Source of the DNA: an uncultured Muribaculaceae bacterium
GTDB taxonomy: Bacteria; Bacteroidota; Bacteroidia; Bacteroidales; Muribaculaceae
Direction of reading: 5' to 3'
DNA: 5,412 nt
Assembly: GCA_905207535.1 (NCBI GenBank)
Contig: CAJLLX010000119.1
Coordinates: 1-5,412 of the forward strand
Shown here: positions 1 through 5,412 of the stretch, piece after piece
Layout of the letters: each line of letters begins with the position of its first letter
Numbering within the stretch: position 1 is the stretch's first letter
Notes under the pieces: generated by a model
Databases searched by the model: none
Seen by the model: only the letters and a program-made list of their open reading frames with translations
Told to the model about the DNA's origin: nothing
Translations under genes and position numbers: made by a program

Positions 1-21
1 ACTCTTTCTATAACAGGATAA
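1..21 (+). CDS. Last codons of an IS3-family transposase (OrfB), partial
   Basis: Frame 1 reads Thr-Leu-Ser-Ile-Thr-Gly and then a TAA stop at 19-21. The stop lies about 8 bp before the putative terminal inverted repeat, where OrfB integrases of IS150-like elements usually end. A short tail after a Tyr-Arg pair is typical of those C-termini, but the upstream residues are outside the window. Six codons cannot identify a protein. The call rests on the neighbouring inverted repeat. Confidence 0.3.
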   Translation, partial: TLSITG

Positions 22-28
22 TGTTTAA

Positions 29-55
29 CCTGTCCAACTTTTTGGGGTCACTTCA
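29..55. repeat. Putative terminal inverted repeat of the insertion sequence
   Basis: The imperfect IS150-type end spans about 27 bp, with the outer tip at 55 (TG on the minus strand) and the conserved CCCCAAAAAGTTGGACA core at about 32-48. It is the likely transposase binding and cleavage site. The exact tip is inferred from the usual TG start, because the partner repeat is not in the window. Confidence 0.5.
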
Positions 56-100
56 TAAATCAATATGGCACAGCCTCGTGCTGTAAATTATCCTTCCCGA

Positions 101-1147
101 TCAATACATCGGCTTGAAGGGCTCGGAGCGGCGGAGGCGGGAGTTGGCGCAGCCGTCGAGGTCGGCGAAGCGGTCGGTGTCAAGTTTGAGCACCGGAGCG
201 CCGGGATAGAGGTCGAGGTGCATCAGGTCTATGTAGTAGAGGCCGTTGTTGGTGACGATGTCGAAGTAGTAGCGGCGGTCGCGGAGATTGGCGTAGGAGC
301 GCCACTGTGTGGAGGAGAGATTAGGCTCACCCTCAATCATATAGGTGTAGGGCACCGAGGCGTTGAAGACGATGCTGCGGGTGATGGCTACAGCAAGCGC
401 GGGATCGCCCACCGGTTTGACATGATGTGCGAAATAGTTGGCGCGGACGCAGCGCGAAGGGCTTGTGACGGTGCCCGGCATCATGTTTTGTCCGCCCACC
501 TTCTCCCAATAGTCGATGATGGCGGTCATGGCGGGCCACTCCGGGTCGTTGGTCATGGCGCGGTAGTCGCCCATGTCGTAGATATTGATCTTGCCGTGGT
601 CAAACTCCACGATCACCGAAGCTCCCGAGGCATCGGTGATGCCCCAGTGGAGCGCCGACACGGTGCCACCGTCGAATGTGGCGCCTCCGATGCTGAAATT
701 GTGGGCTTTAAGCACTTCGACACACTCAGCCGTGGTGGCGTTCATATCGAGCAGCCATCCCACGAACATAGCGAGCGACATGGCGGGGCGACCCTCGGTG
801 TCTGCATTGTTGTAGACTGTGCCCTTGCAGAAAAGGCCGTTGACCACCAGGCCCATCTCGTTCATACCCTCAGTGATGCCTCCGTCGTAGCCCACAGCGT
901 AGACAGCGCCATATTTCGAGGTCCAGCTCACGGCACCCGGTTTGTCTGAACCCACCTTGGCCATCCCACGGGGATAGACATAGAGATTGGTGGGAATAGG
1001 AGTCTTCCAGTCGAGCGAGCGGCCCACCACCATGAGCGAGTCGAGACCCTTGTAAAGTACACGCGAGCAAGCCATTGCATCGCCGGAGCCGAAAGAAGCA
1101 GCTGCCAGCACTATCGAAGCTGCAGCCAGTCGTAAAATCGATTTCAT
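101..1147 (-). CDS. Exported choloylglycine hydrolase-family (linear amide C-N hydrolase) protein
   Basis: A 348-residue N-terminal-nucleophile amidase of the bile salt hydrolase/penicillin V acylase family, which cleaves linear amide bonds such as those in conjugated bile acids, penicillin V or other N-acyl amides. Residues 1-26 form a signal peptide (Lys-2, Arg-6, an Ala-rich core, then Ala-Met-Ala). Cleavage exposes Cys-27, the expected nucleophile, so the mature enzyme should be periplasmic or secreted. Counting Cys-27 as Cys-2 of the Clostridium perfringens enzyme, Arg-43 and Asp-46 (GRSLDW) match Arg-18 and Asp-21, Asn-200 (MTNDPEW) matches Asn-175, and Arg-232 (SPSRCVRA) matches Arg-228. 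The position of bile salt hydrolase Asn-82 is Phe-106 by eye alignment, closer to Gram-negative penicillin acylase-like members, so the substrate is open. The frame runs 42 codons further upstream, but Met at 1147 is chosen because it directly begins the signal peptide. Length is normal for the family. It has its own leader and is probably not in the glycine cleavage operon. Confidence 0.88.
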   Translation of the reverse strand: MKSILRLAAASIVLAAASFGSGDAMACSRVLYKGLDSLMVVGRSLDWKTPIPTNLYVYPRGMAKVGSDKPGAVSWTSKYGAVYAVGYDGGITEGMNEMGLVVNGLFCKGTVYNNADTEGRPAMSLAMFVGWLLDMNATTAECVEVLKAHNFSIGGATFDGGTVSALHWGITDASGASVIVEFDHGKINIYDMGDYRAMTNDPEWPAMTAIIDYWEKVGGQNMMPGTVTSPSRCVRANYFAHHVKPVGDPALAVAITRSIVFNASVPYTYMIEGEPNLSSTQWRSYANLRDRRYYFDIVTNNGLYYIDLMHLDLYPGAPVLKLDTDRFADLDGCANSRLRRSEPFKPMY

Positions 1148-1152
1148 ATGAT

Positions 1153-1257
1153 TAATCTGCTTAAGTATTTTAATGTGAGTATTTATACCTCTCGGAATAA
1201 AAACAACCGTACCGCCGCAGCGGTTTACCGCACAATAAAATTTGCATAAGCAGATTA
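1153..1257. repeat. 11-bp perfect inverted repeat flanking 83 bp upstream of the amidase
   Basis: TAATCTGCTTA at 1153-1163 recurs as its exact reverse complement, TAAGCAGATTA, at 1247-1257. After one mismatch inside the arms, a further G/C pair (1165 with 1245) also matches. The left arm ends 5 bp before the start codon (minus strand). The enclosed 83 bp carry the GC-rich palindromic block and AT-rich flanks. Function is unknown: it could be an operator pair, a long-range RNA stem in the leader, the borders of an invertible segment, or chance. Confidence 0.5.
1211..1231 (-). promoter_or_regulatory. GC-rich palindromic block in the amidase leader
   Basis: In an otherwise AT-rich region, the motif ACCGC (1211-1215), its complement GCGGT (1220-1224) and ACCGC again (1227-1231) follow one another. 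GCGGT can pair with either neighbour: with the first copy it makes a 5-bp hairpin with a 4-base loop, and with the second a near-perfect 12-bp palindrome, GCGGTTTACCGC, with a 2-base centre. The first form could be an RNA hairpin in a leader, the second a DNA operator. No binding protein is recognised. Confidence 0.35.
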
Positions 1258-1280
1258 TAACTCCGGTCAACAAAGAAGTA

Positions 1281-1306
1281 AATTCCCTACGATATTATTG
1301 GGAAAT
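1281..1306 (-). terminator. Weak candidate terminator after lpdA
   Basis: About 20 bp past the lpdA stop, TTCCC and GGGAA (1300-1304 and 1283-1287 on the minus strand) form a 5-bp stem with a 12-base AT-rich loop. It is followed by a moderately T-rich tail (TTTACTTCTTTG). The stem is short and the loop long, so this is a weak intrinsic terminator at best. The position is right for the end of the glycine cleavage operon. Confidence 0.25.
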
Positions 1307-1322
1307 GTAATCGGATAGGTGA

Positions 1323-2645
1323 TTAGGGGCGGAGAGGGGGGAGGAGGGCTTCAGAGAGGGAGGGGTGGGTGTGGATGGTGGAGAGGATGGCGGCGGCGGT
1401 GAGACGGGAGGAGATGGCGAGGGCCACTTCGGCGATGAGGTCGGCGGCATGGGGGCCGACTATCTGACAGCCGAGGATCAGGCCGGTGGCGGGGTCGGTG
1501 ATCATCTTCACCACACCTTCAGGCTCTCCCATGGCGAGGGCTTTGCCATTGGTGCGGAAGGTGGATTTGGCGACCTTGTACTCCAGGCCCTGCGCCTGCA
1601 GCTGCTCCTCGGTGGAGCCGACCATGGCACACTCGGGCACGGTGAAGACGGCGGAGGGGACGACGGAGAGGTCGACGTTGTCGCCCATCACCACTGCGGC
1701 CTGAGCGGAGGCGGCATGTGCCAGCAGGCAGATGCCATTGCAGTCGCCGATGGCGAAGATGCCCGGGACGGCGGTCTCGAAACGGTTGTCGACGACGATG
1801 CCGCGGCGGGAGATCTCCACGCCACACTCGGCGAGCCCCTCGGGGATGACGGGTCGGCGCCCTACGGCCATCAGCACCATCTCGGCTTCGACCTCGGCGG
1901 CCTTCCCTTTGCGCTCGAAGCTGACGGTGCGTCGCACCCCTTCGCCAAGGCGTATGGCGGTGACGGCAGCCTCGGTGTGGAATGTGACGCCGCGGCGCTT
2001 GAGGGCCGATCGGAGCGTTCGCACCACATCGCGGTCGAACATGGGAAGAATCTCTTTGCAATATTCTATCACCGTAACCTCTACGCCGAAGGAGGCGAAC
2101 ACGGAGGCGAACTCCATGCCGATGACACCTCCGCCGACGATGGCGAGCGACTCGGGAAGCACCTCAAGGGAGAGGAGCTCGGTAGCGGTGACGGCAAGGT
2201 CGGCACCTACGATGGGTAGCGACGCCGCCTGCGAGCCTGTGGCCACGATGATGCGCGGGGCGGAGTAGATGGTGCCGTCGGCCTCCACCTCGTGCGGCCC
2301 GAGAAAGCGGGCCGAAGCCCGGACGATGTCGGCACCCTCGCAGAGCAGAGCCACCGACTCGCGAAGCTGCTCCACGATGGCATCCTTGCGCTCCACCACA
2401 CGGCGGATATCCACCGAGACATCGCCCTGCGGGAGGATGACGCCGAAGGTGGCGGCGGCAGCGACATCGTCGGCCACCTGAGCCGAGCGGCAGAAAGCCT
2501 TTGTGGGGATGCACCCTTGGTTGAGGCATGTGCCTCCGAGGTGCGACTTCTCGATGAGCAGGACTCGCAGTCCCTGCGCTACAGCGCGTGCGGCGGCTTC
2601 GTAGCCGCCGGGTCCGGCGCCGATGATGATAATATCGTGGGTCAC
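1323..2645 (-). CDS. lpdA: Dihydrolipoyl dehydrogenase (L-protein/E3)
   Basis: A 440-residue cytoplasmic flavoprotein that reoxidises dihydrolipoyl groups with NAD+. Here it most likely serves as the L-protein of glycine cleavage, acting on lipoyl-GcvH. The FAD-binding GAGPGG lies at 9-14 and the redox disulfide Cys-40/Cys-45 in GGTCLNQGCIPTK. An ATGS motif follows at 135-138, then the NAD-binding GGGVIG at 171-176 and the second FAD motif FAIGDC at 297-302. The C-terminal dimerisation domain carries the catalytic pair His-427 and Glu-432 in HTHPSLSE. All key residues are present. The length is slightly under the usual 450-475. The start is GTG at 2645-2643, giving the normal four-residue lead (M-T-H-D) into the first strand; no ATG fits better. 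It follows gcvPB after 113 bp and probably shares that operon. The same enzyme could also serve 2-oxoacid dehydrogenases if no other lpd exists in the genome. Confidence 0.96.
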   Translation of the reverse strand: MTHDIIIIGAGPGGYEAAARAVAQGLRVLLIEKSHLGGTCLNQGCIPTKAFCRSAQVADDVAAAATFGVILPQGDVSVDIRRVVERKDAIVEQLRESVALLCEGADIVRASARFLGPHEVEADGTIYSAPRIIVATGSQAASLPIVGADLAVTATELLSLEVLPESLAIVGGGVIGMEFASVFASFGVEVTVIEYCKEILPMFDRDVVRTLRSALKRRGVTFHTEAAVTAIRLGEGVRRTVSFERKGKAAEVEAEMVLMAVGRRPVIPEGLAECGVEISRRGIVVDNRFETAVPGIFAIGDCNGICLLAHAASAQAAVVMGDNVDLSVVPSAVFTVPECAMVGSTEEQLQAQGLEYKVAKSTFRTNGKALAMGEPEGVVKMITDPATGLILGCQIVGPHAADLIAEVALAISSRLTAAAILSTIHTHPSLSEALLPPLRP

Positions 2646-2691
2646 GTCAGCAAAATATTGTTGATGGTTACAGACTCGGTTGGGGTGGTTG

Positions 2692-2742
2692 AAAAGCCGG
2701 CTCGGGCCGCGACCGGGATCGGGTGGCCGCGACCGGAGCCGG
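2692..2742 (-). terminator. Terminator-like/attenuator hairpin between gcvPB and lpdA
   Basis: On the minus strand, CCGGCTC (2742-2736) pairs perfectly with GAGCCGG (2703-2697), and the stem is followed by C and then TTTT (2695-2692). The 32-base loop is very GC-rich and can fold further: GGCC (2728-2725) with GGCC (2708-2705), and ACC with GGT next to it across a small bulge. It starts about 16 bp after the gcvPB stop and ends about 45 bp before the lpdA GTG. The short U-run suggests partial termination or an RNA processing and stabilising structure rather than a full stop. An alternative is that it only protects the gcvPB 3' end and lpdA has its own promoter. Confidence 0.45.
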
Positions 2743-2743
2743 T
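2704..2743. repeat. Two-copy tandem repeat, 20-bp unit, in the gcvPB-lpdA spacer
   Basis: Units 2704-2723 and 2724-2743 agree at 15 of 20 positions, including an unbroken 12-bp match, GGCCGCGACCGG, at 2705-2716 and 2725-2736. The repeat makes up most of the terminator-like hairpin loop and one arm, so the two signals overlap. It probably arose by local duplication. Confidence 0.6.
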
Positions 2744-2758
2744 AAGAGATAAGTTGGA

Positions 2759-4243
2759 TCAGAGCATATCGAAGGTGAGTCGCGGATTGAGGGCCGCCTC
2801 GGTGTCGTCGGGGTGGACGACGGGCGTGTCGTGGGGAGCCTCCAGCACCACCGAGGGATTTTCAGCGGCATCGCGGGCGATCTCGCGCATCACCCGGCAG
2901 AAATCATCGAGCGTCTCGCGGCTTTCGGTCTCGGTGGGCTCGATCATCAGCGATTCGTGGAACAGCAGGGGGAAATAGATGGTGGGAGCGTGGAATCCGT
3001 AGTCGAGCAGGCGCTTGGCCACATGGAGGGTGGTGACACCCGTGCTCTTGTCGCGCAGCCCGTCGAAGACAAACTCATGCTTGCACACGCTGTCGATGGG
3101 GAGCAGGTAGAGATCCTTGAGCAGCGCCTTGACATAGTTGGCATTGAGCGTGGCGAGCGGCCCCGCCTCCATCAAGCCCTCGGCACCCAGCGAGAGGATG
3201 TAGCTGAGGGCACGCGCCTGCACGGCGAAATTGCCGAGCGTGGCCGAGATGGAGCCGAGCGCGGTGTCGGGCGCCTCGATGGTGAGCGAGCCGTCGGCCA
3301 GCTCCACCACACGCGGAGTGGGGAGGAACTGCTCCAGCCCGGAGCGCACACCCACAGGCCCCGAACCGGGACCGCCTCCGCCATGAGGGGTGGAGAAGGT
3401 CTTGTGGAGATTGATGTGCATCACATCGAAGCCCATGTCGCCCGGACGGGCCATGCCAAGCATAGGATTGAGGTTGGCGCCGTCGTAGTACATCAGGCCG
3501 CCGGCCTCATGCACCAGGCGTGCTATTTCGGGTATATTCTTCTCGAAGAGGCCAAGAGTGTTGGGGTTGGTCATCATCATGCCGGCCACAGTGTCGTCGA
3601 GCAGCGGACGGAGGTCGTCGACATCTACCGTGCCGTCGGGACGGCTCTTGACCTCCACCACCTCGAGACCCGCCACAGCGGCGGAAGCCGGATTGGTGCC
3701 GTGGGCCGAATCGGGCACTATCACCTTGCGGCGCGCCTTGTCGCCCCGGGCGTCGTGATAGGCACGGATCACCATGAGGCCCGTCAGCTCGCCGTGCGCT
3801 CCGGCAAAGGGGTTGAGCGTGAACTCAGCCATGCCGCCGATCTCGCACAGCGCCTTCTCCAGGCGGCGATAGATGCGGAGGGCACCCTGCGAGGCATAAG
3901 GAGGTATGGCGGGATGGAGCGCGGCGAAAGCGCGATGTGAGGCGATCTCCTCGTTGATTTTCGGGTTGTACTTCATGGTGCACGACCCCAGCGGGTAGAA
4001 GCCGGTGTCGACGCCGAAGTTATTGGTAGACATATTGTTGTAGTGGCGCACCACCGTCAGCTCGTCGGCTTCGGGAAGCGAGAGCGGCTGCGAGCGGAGC
4101 AGCGCCTGAGGAATCTCCGGCGCCTTTTCACTCTTATCCCCCTGAAAATCGGCCTCGGAGATGCCGCTCTGAGGCAGACGGTAGCCGCGGCGCCCGGGGC
4201 GCGACAGCTCAAACACGAGTTTGCTATACAGTTTCTTATTCAT
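2759..4243 (-). CDS. gcvPB: Glycine dehydrogenase (decarboxylating), subunit 2 (P-protein beta)
   Basis: A complete 494-residue, PLP-binding subunit of the split glycine decarboxylase. With GcvPA it decarboxylates glycine and passes the aminomethyl group to lipoyl-GcvH in the cytoplasm. The N-terminus has the family signature FELSRPGRRGY (11-21), followed by GFYPLGSCTMKYNP (81-94), DSAHGTNPASA (178-188), TNPNTLGLFE (225-234) and YYDGANLNP (252-260). The PLP lysine is Lys-281 in NLHKTFSTPHGGGGPG, with the Gly-rich loop just after it. The C-terminal half carries the small domain (YFPLLFHESLMIEPTETES, about 423-441). The length fits the bacterial two-subunit form, not the fused enzyme of about 950 residues. 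The ATG at 4243 lies 13 bp after the gcvPA stop; that gap reads TCCCTCCCCTGTC in the transcript sense, pyrimidine-rich with no Shine-Dalgarno sequence, so translation may be coupled to gcvPA. No damage is seen. Confidence 0.96.
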   Translation of the reverse strand: MNKKLYSKLVFELSRPGRRGYRLPQSGISEADFQGDKSEKAPEIPQALLRSQPLSLPEADELTVVRHYNNMSTNNFGVDTGFYPLGSCTMKYNPKINEEIASHRAFAALHPAIPPYASQGALRIYRRLEKALCEIGGMAEFTLNPFAGAHGELTGLMVIRAYHDARGDKARRKVIVPDSAHGTNPASAAVAGLEVVEVKSRPDGTVDVDDLRPLLDDTVAGMMMTNPNTLGLFEKNIPEIARLVHEAGGLMYYDGANLNPMLGMARPGDMGFDVMHINLHKTFSTPHGGGGPGSGPVGVRSGLEQFLPTPRVVELADGSLTIEAPDTALGSISATLGNFAVQARALSYILSLGAEGLMEAGPLATLNANYVKALLKDLYLLPIDSVCKHEFVFDGLRDKSTGVTTLHVAKRLLDYGFHAPTIYFPLLFHESLMIEPTETESRETLDDFCRVMREIARDAAENPSVVLEAPHDTPVVHPDDTEAALNPRLTFDML

Positions 4244-4256
4244 GACAGGGGAGGGA

Positions 4257-5412
4257 TCAGAGTGATTTGAAAATTTCTACCAGACGGCGCACATCGTCGC
4301 GGGTCTGCATCTCGGTGCAGGCCATGAGGATGCGGTTGCCGTCCACACGTATGCCGGGGAGGATCCCCGCCTCGCGGATGCAGCGCTCGATGAAGAGGTC
4401 GACCGAGATGTTGCCGTCGACATCGAGCAGGAACTCGTTGAGGAACGGCTTATCAGGGAACGCCAGGCGGCATCGGCCCGTGGCCGTCATCTCCTGCAGC
4501 AGGTAGAGGGCGGTCTGATGTCCGCGCCATGCCACCTCGCGCAGCCCGGCAGCGCCGAGCAGACTCATGTAGATGCTCACATAGAGGGTCATCAAGCCCT
4601 GATTGGAGCAGATGTTGGATGTAGCCTTATCGCGGCGGATATGCTGCTCGCGCGCCTGAAGGGTGAGCACGAAGCAGCGCTGCCCCGAGGCATCGGTGGT
4701 GGCGCCCACGATGCGGCCCGGCATCTTGCGCATCAGCGCCTTGGTGGCGCAGAGGTATCCGAGATAGGGACCGCCGAAACTGAGGGGTATGCCGAGGCTC
4801 TGGGCGTCGCCGCAGGCGATGTCGGCACCCCATTCGCCGGGAGTGCGGAGCGTGGCGAGGTCGGCGGCCACGCAATTAAGGATCAGCAGCGCCTTGCGGG
4901 CATGCACCTTGTCGGCTACCGAGGTGAAGTCCTCGATGATGCCGTAGCGGTTGGGCTGCGGCAGGAGCACAGCAGCCACATCGGTATATTCAGCGAGCAT
5001 GCGGTCGAGCTCGGAGAGCGAAGTGACGCCTCCGGCCTCCGGGATAGAGGTGATCTCCACGCCGTGATAGCGGGCGTAGGTGTCGACCACACGACGCACT
5101 GCCGGGAGGAGCGTATCCGACACCAGCACGCGGCGGCGCTTGCGGGCGGCAGCCCCCGCCATCATCACAGCCTCGGCTGTGGCCGTGGCGCCGTCGTACA
5201 TCGAGGCATTGGAGACCTCCAGACCCGTGAGGCGGCTCATCATGGTCTGATACTCAAAGATATACTGCAGCGTGCCCTGCGAGATCTCAGGCTGATAGGG
5301 GGTATAGGCCGTGGAGAATTCGCTGCGCGAGGCCAGGGCGGCCACGACGGAAGGCGAATAGTGGTCATAGAAACCGTTGCCGGCGAGGCAGACGGGCATC
5401 ACATTGTTCTTG
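4257..5412 (-). CDS. gcvPA: Glycine dehydrogenase (decarboxylating), subunit 1 (P-protein alpha), N-terminus off the window
   Basis: This is the alpha subunit of the split P-protein, homologous to the N-terminal half of fused GcvP. It pairs with GcvPB, which holds the PLP lysine. The 385 codons at most that are visible begin Lys-Asn-Asn-Val-Met-Pro-Val, continuous in frame to the right edge. The GTG and ATG codons near 5400 are therefore internal, not starts. Conserved blocks follow: FLAGNGFYDHY-type (CLAGNGFYDHYSP), STAYTPYQPEISQGTLQ, FEYQTMMSRLTG and NASMYDGATATAEA near the visible start; then NRYGIIED, GDAQSLGIPLSFGGPYLGY and, further on, ATSNICSNQGLM. The family is usually about 440-450 residues, so roughly 60 N-terminal residues should be missing. 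It ends with TGA at 4259-4257, 13 bp before gcvPB, in the same operon. gcvT and gcvH are likely neighbours upstream, but this cannot be seen. No frameshift or missing block is visible. Confidence 0.95.
   Translation of the reverse strand, partial: KNNVMPVCLAGNGFYDHYSPSVVAALASRSEFSTAYTPYQPEISQGTLQYIFEYQTMMSRLTGLEVSNASMYDGATATAEAVMMAGAAARKRRRVLVSDTLLPAVRRVVDTYARYHGVEITSIPEAGGVTSLSELDRMLAEYTDVAAVLLPQPNRYGIIEDFTSVADKVHARKALLILNCVAADLATLRTPGEWGADIACGDAQSLGIPLSFGGPYLGYLCATKALMRKMPGRIVGATTDASGQRCFVLTLQAREQHIRRDKATSNICSNQGLMTLYVSIYMSLLGAAGLREVAWRGHQTALYLLQEMTATGRCRLAFPDKPFLNEFLLDVDGNISVDLFIERCIREAGILPGIRVDGNRILMACTEMQTRDDVRRLVEIFKSL

Larger units (their letters stand above)
1..55 (+). mobile_element. 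Right end of an IS3-family (IS150-like) insertion sequence, partial
   Basis: Read on the minus strand from position 55 inward, the sequence starts TGAAGTGACCCC and continues AAAAAGTTGGACAGG. This resembles, from memory, the TG-starting terminal inverted repeats of IS3-family elements of the IS150 group, which share a GACCCCAAAAAGTTGGACA-like core. A short open frame ending in TAA at 19-21 stops just inside this repeat, as expected for the transposase end of such an element. The body and left end lie beyond the window, so neither the matching repeat nor a 3-4 bp target duplication can be tested. If the tip is at 55, the duplicated target would begin with the bases taa(a) at 56-59. The element sits about 45 bp past the stop codon of the amidase gene and points toward it. 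A lone solo end or a decayed copy is possible. Confidence 0.55.
1148..1322 (-). promoter_or_regulatory. AT-rich leader/promoter region of the amidase gene
   Basis: These 175 bp between the lpdA stop and the amidase start are clearly more AT-rich than the flanking genes and have no convincing reading frame. They should hold the end of the glycine cleavage transcript and the amidase promoter. I could not place a good Bacteroidetes promoter (TTTG near -33, TAnnTTTG near -7). On the minus strand there are AT-rich stretches such as TATAAATA near 1180-1190 but no well-spaced pair. On the plus strand, TAAAATTTG at 1236-1244 resembles a -7 box with one extra spacer base, but it faces away from the gene. 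No Shine-Dalgarno sequence precedes the start at 1147; the upstream bases are AT-rich, as is usual in this phylum. Confidence 0.45.

Noticed and set aside
70..84. Hairpin ACAGC-ctcgt-GCTGT as terminator of the amidase gene
   Set aside because: The stem is only 5 bp and no T-run follows it on the minus strand; it is too weak to call.
65..949. 294-residue open frame on the plus strand over the amidase gene
   Set aside because: It is antisense to a gene with intact catalytic residues and a signal peptide. The Val/Gly/His-rich product has no motif.
1069..1071. Reading Cys-27 of the amidase as a lipoprotein lipobox cysteine
   Set aside because: The preceding residues Ala-Met-Ala fit signal peptidase I better than a Leu-containing lipobox, and the family needs this Cys free as the N-terminal nucleophile.
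1148..1273. N-terminal extension of the amidase by 42 codons
   Set aside because: The added residues precede a complete signal peptide, lie in AT-rich intergenic DNA and would bury the signal sequence, so Met at 1147 is the sensible start.
1365..2219. 284-residue open frame on the plus strand inside lpdA
   Set aside because: Antisense shadow of lpdA, low in complexity (Gly, Asp and His runs) with no recognisable domain.
2813..3940. 375-residue open frame on the plus strand inside gcvPB
   Set aside because: It lies wholly antisense to a complete, well-conserved gene. Its composition (rich in His, Gly, Val, Glu and Arg) is what the complement of GC-rich codons gives, and no family motif is visible.

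Overview
The window looks like a chromosomal stretch from a fairly GC-rich member of the Bacteroidales; a Muribaculaceae-like gut organism is my best guess. The grounds are the protein sequences, the two-subunit glycine decarboxylase, the absence of recognisable Shine-Dalgarno sequences before the starts (normal in Bacteroidetes), and an exported hydrolase of the bile salt hydrolase/penicillin V acylase family. The taxon is inferred from sequence style, not from a database search. All four real genes lie on the minus strand, so transcription runs right to left.

Right to middle (5412 to 1323): three genes of the glycine cleavage system in the order gcvPA (N-terminus cut off by the window edge), gcvPB, lpdA. 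GcvPA and GcvPB form the split P-protein that decarboxylates glycine and loads the aminomethyl group onto lipoyl-GcvH. LpdA reoxidises the dihydrolipoyl arm with NAD+. GcvH and GcvT are not in the window and would be expected upstream, past the right edge. gcvPA and gcvPB are 13 bp apart. gcvPB and lpdA are separated by 113 bp holding a GC-rich repeat that can fold into a terminator-like hairpin ending in UUUU, which could set the level of lpdA relative to gcvP.

Left-middle (1322 to 101): a 175-bp AT-rich intergenic region, then a secreted N-terminal-nucleophile amidase. The intergenic region contains an 11-bp perfect inverted repeat flanking 83 bp, with a short GC-rich palindromic block inside. 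The amidase keeps the catalytic Cys, Arg, Asp, Asn and Arg of the choloylglycine hydrolase family but lacks the Asn of classical Gram-positive bile salt hydrolases in the oxyanion region.

Left edge (1 to about 55): what appears to be the right end of an IS3-family (IS150-like) insertion sequence, with the last codons of its transposase and a terminal inverted repeat, about 45 bp past the amidase stop codon. The rest of the element lies outside the window. I did not find RNA genes, CRISPR arrays or an obviously new multi-gene system. The most interesting non-coding signals are the inverted repeat ahead of the amidase and the structured gcvPB-lpdA spacer.
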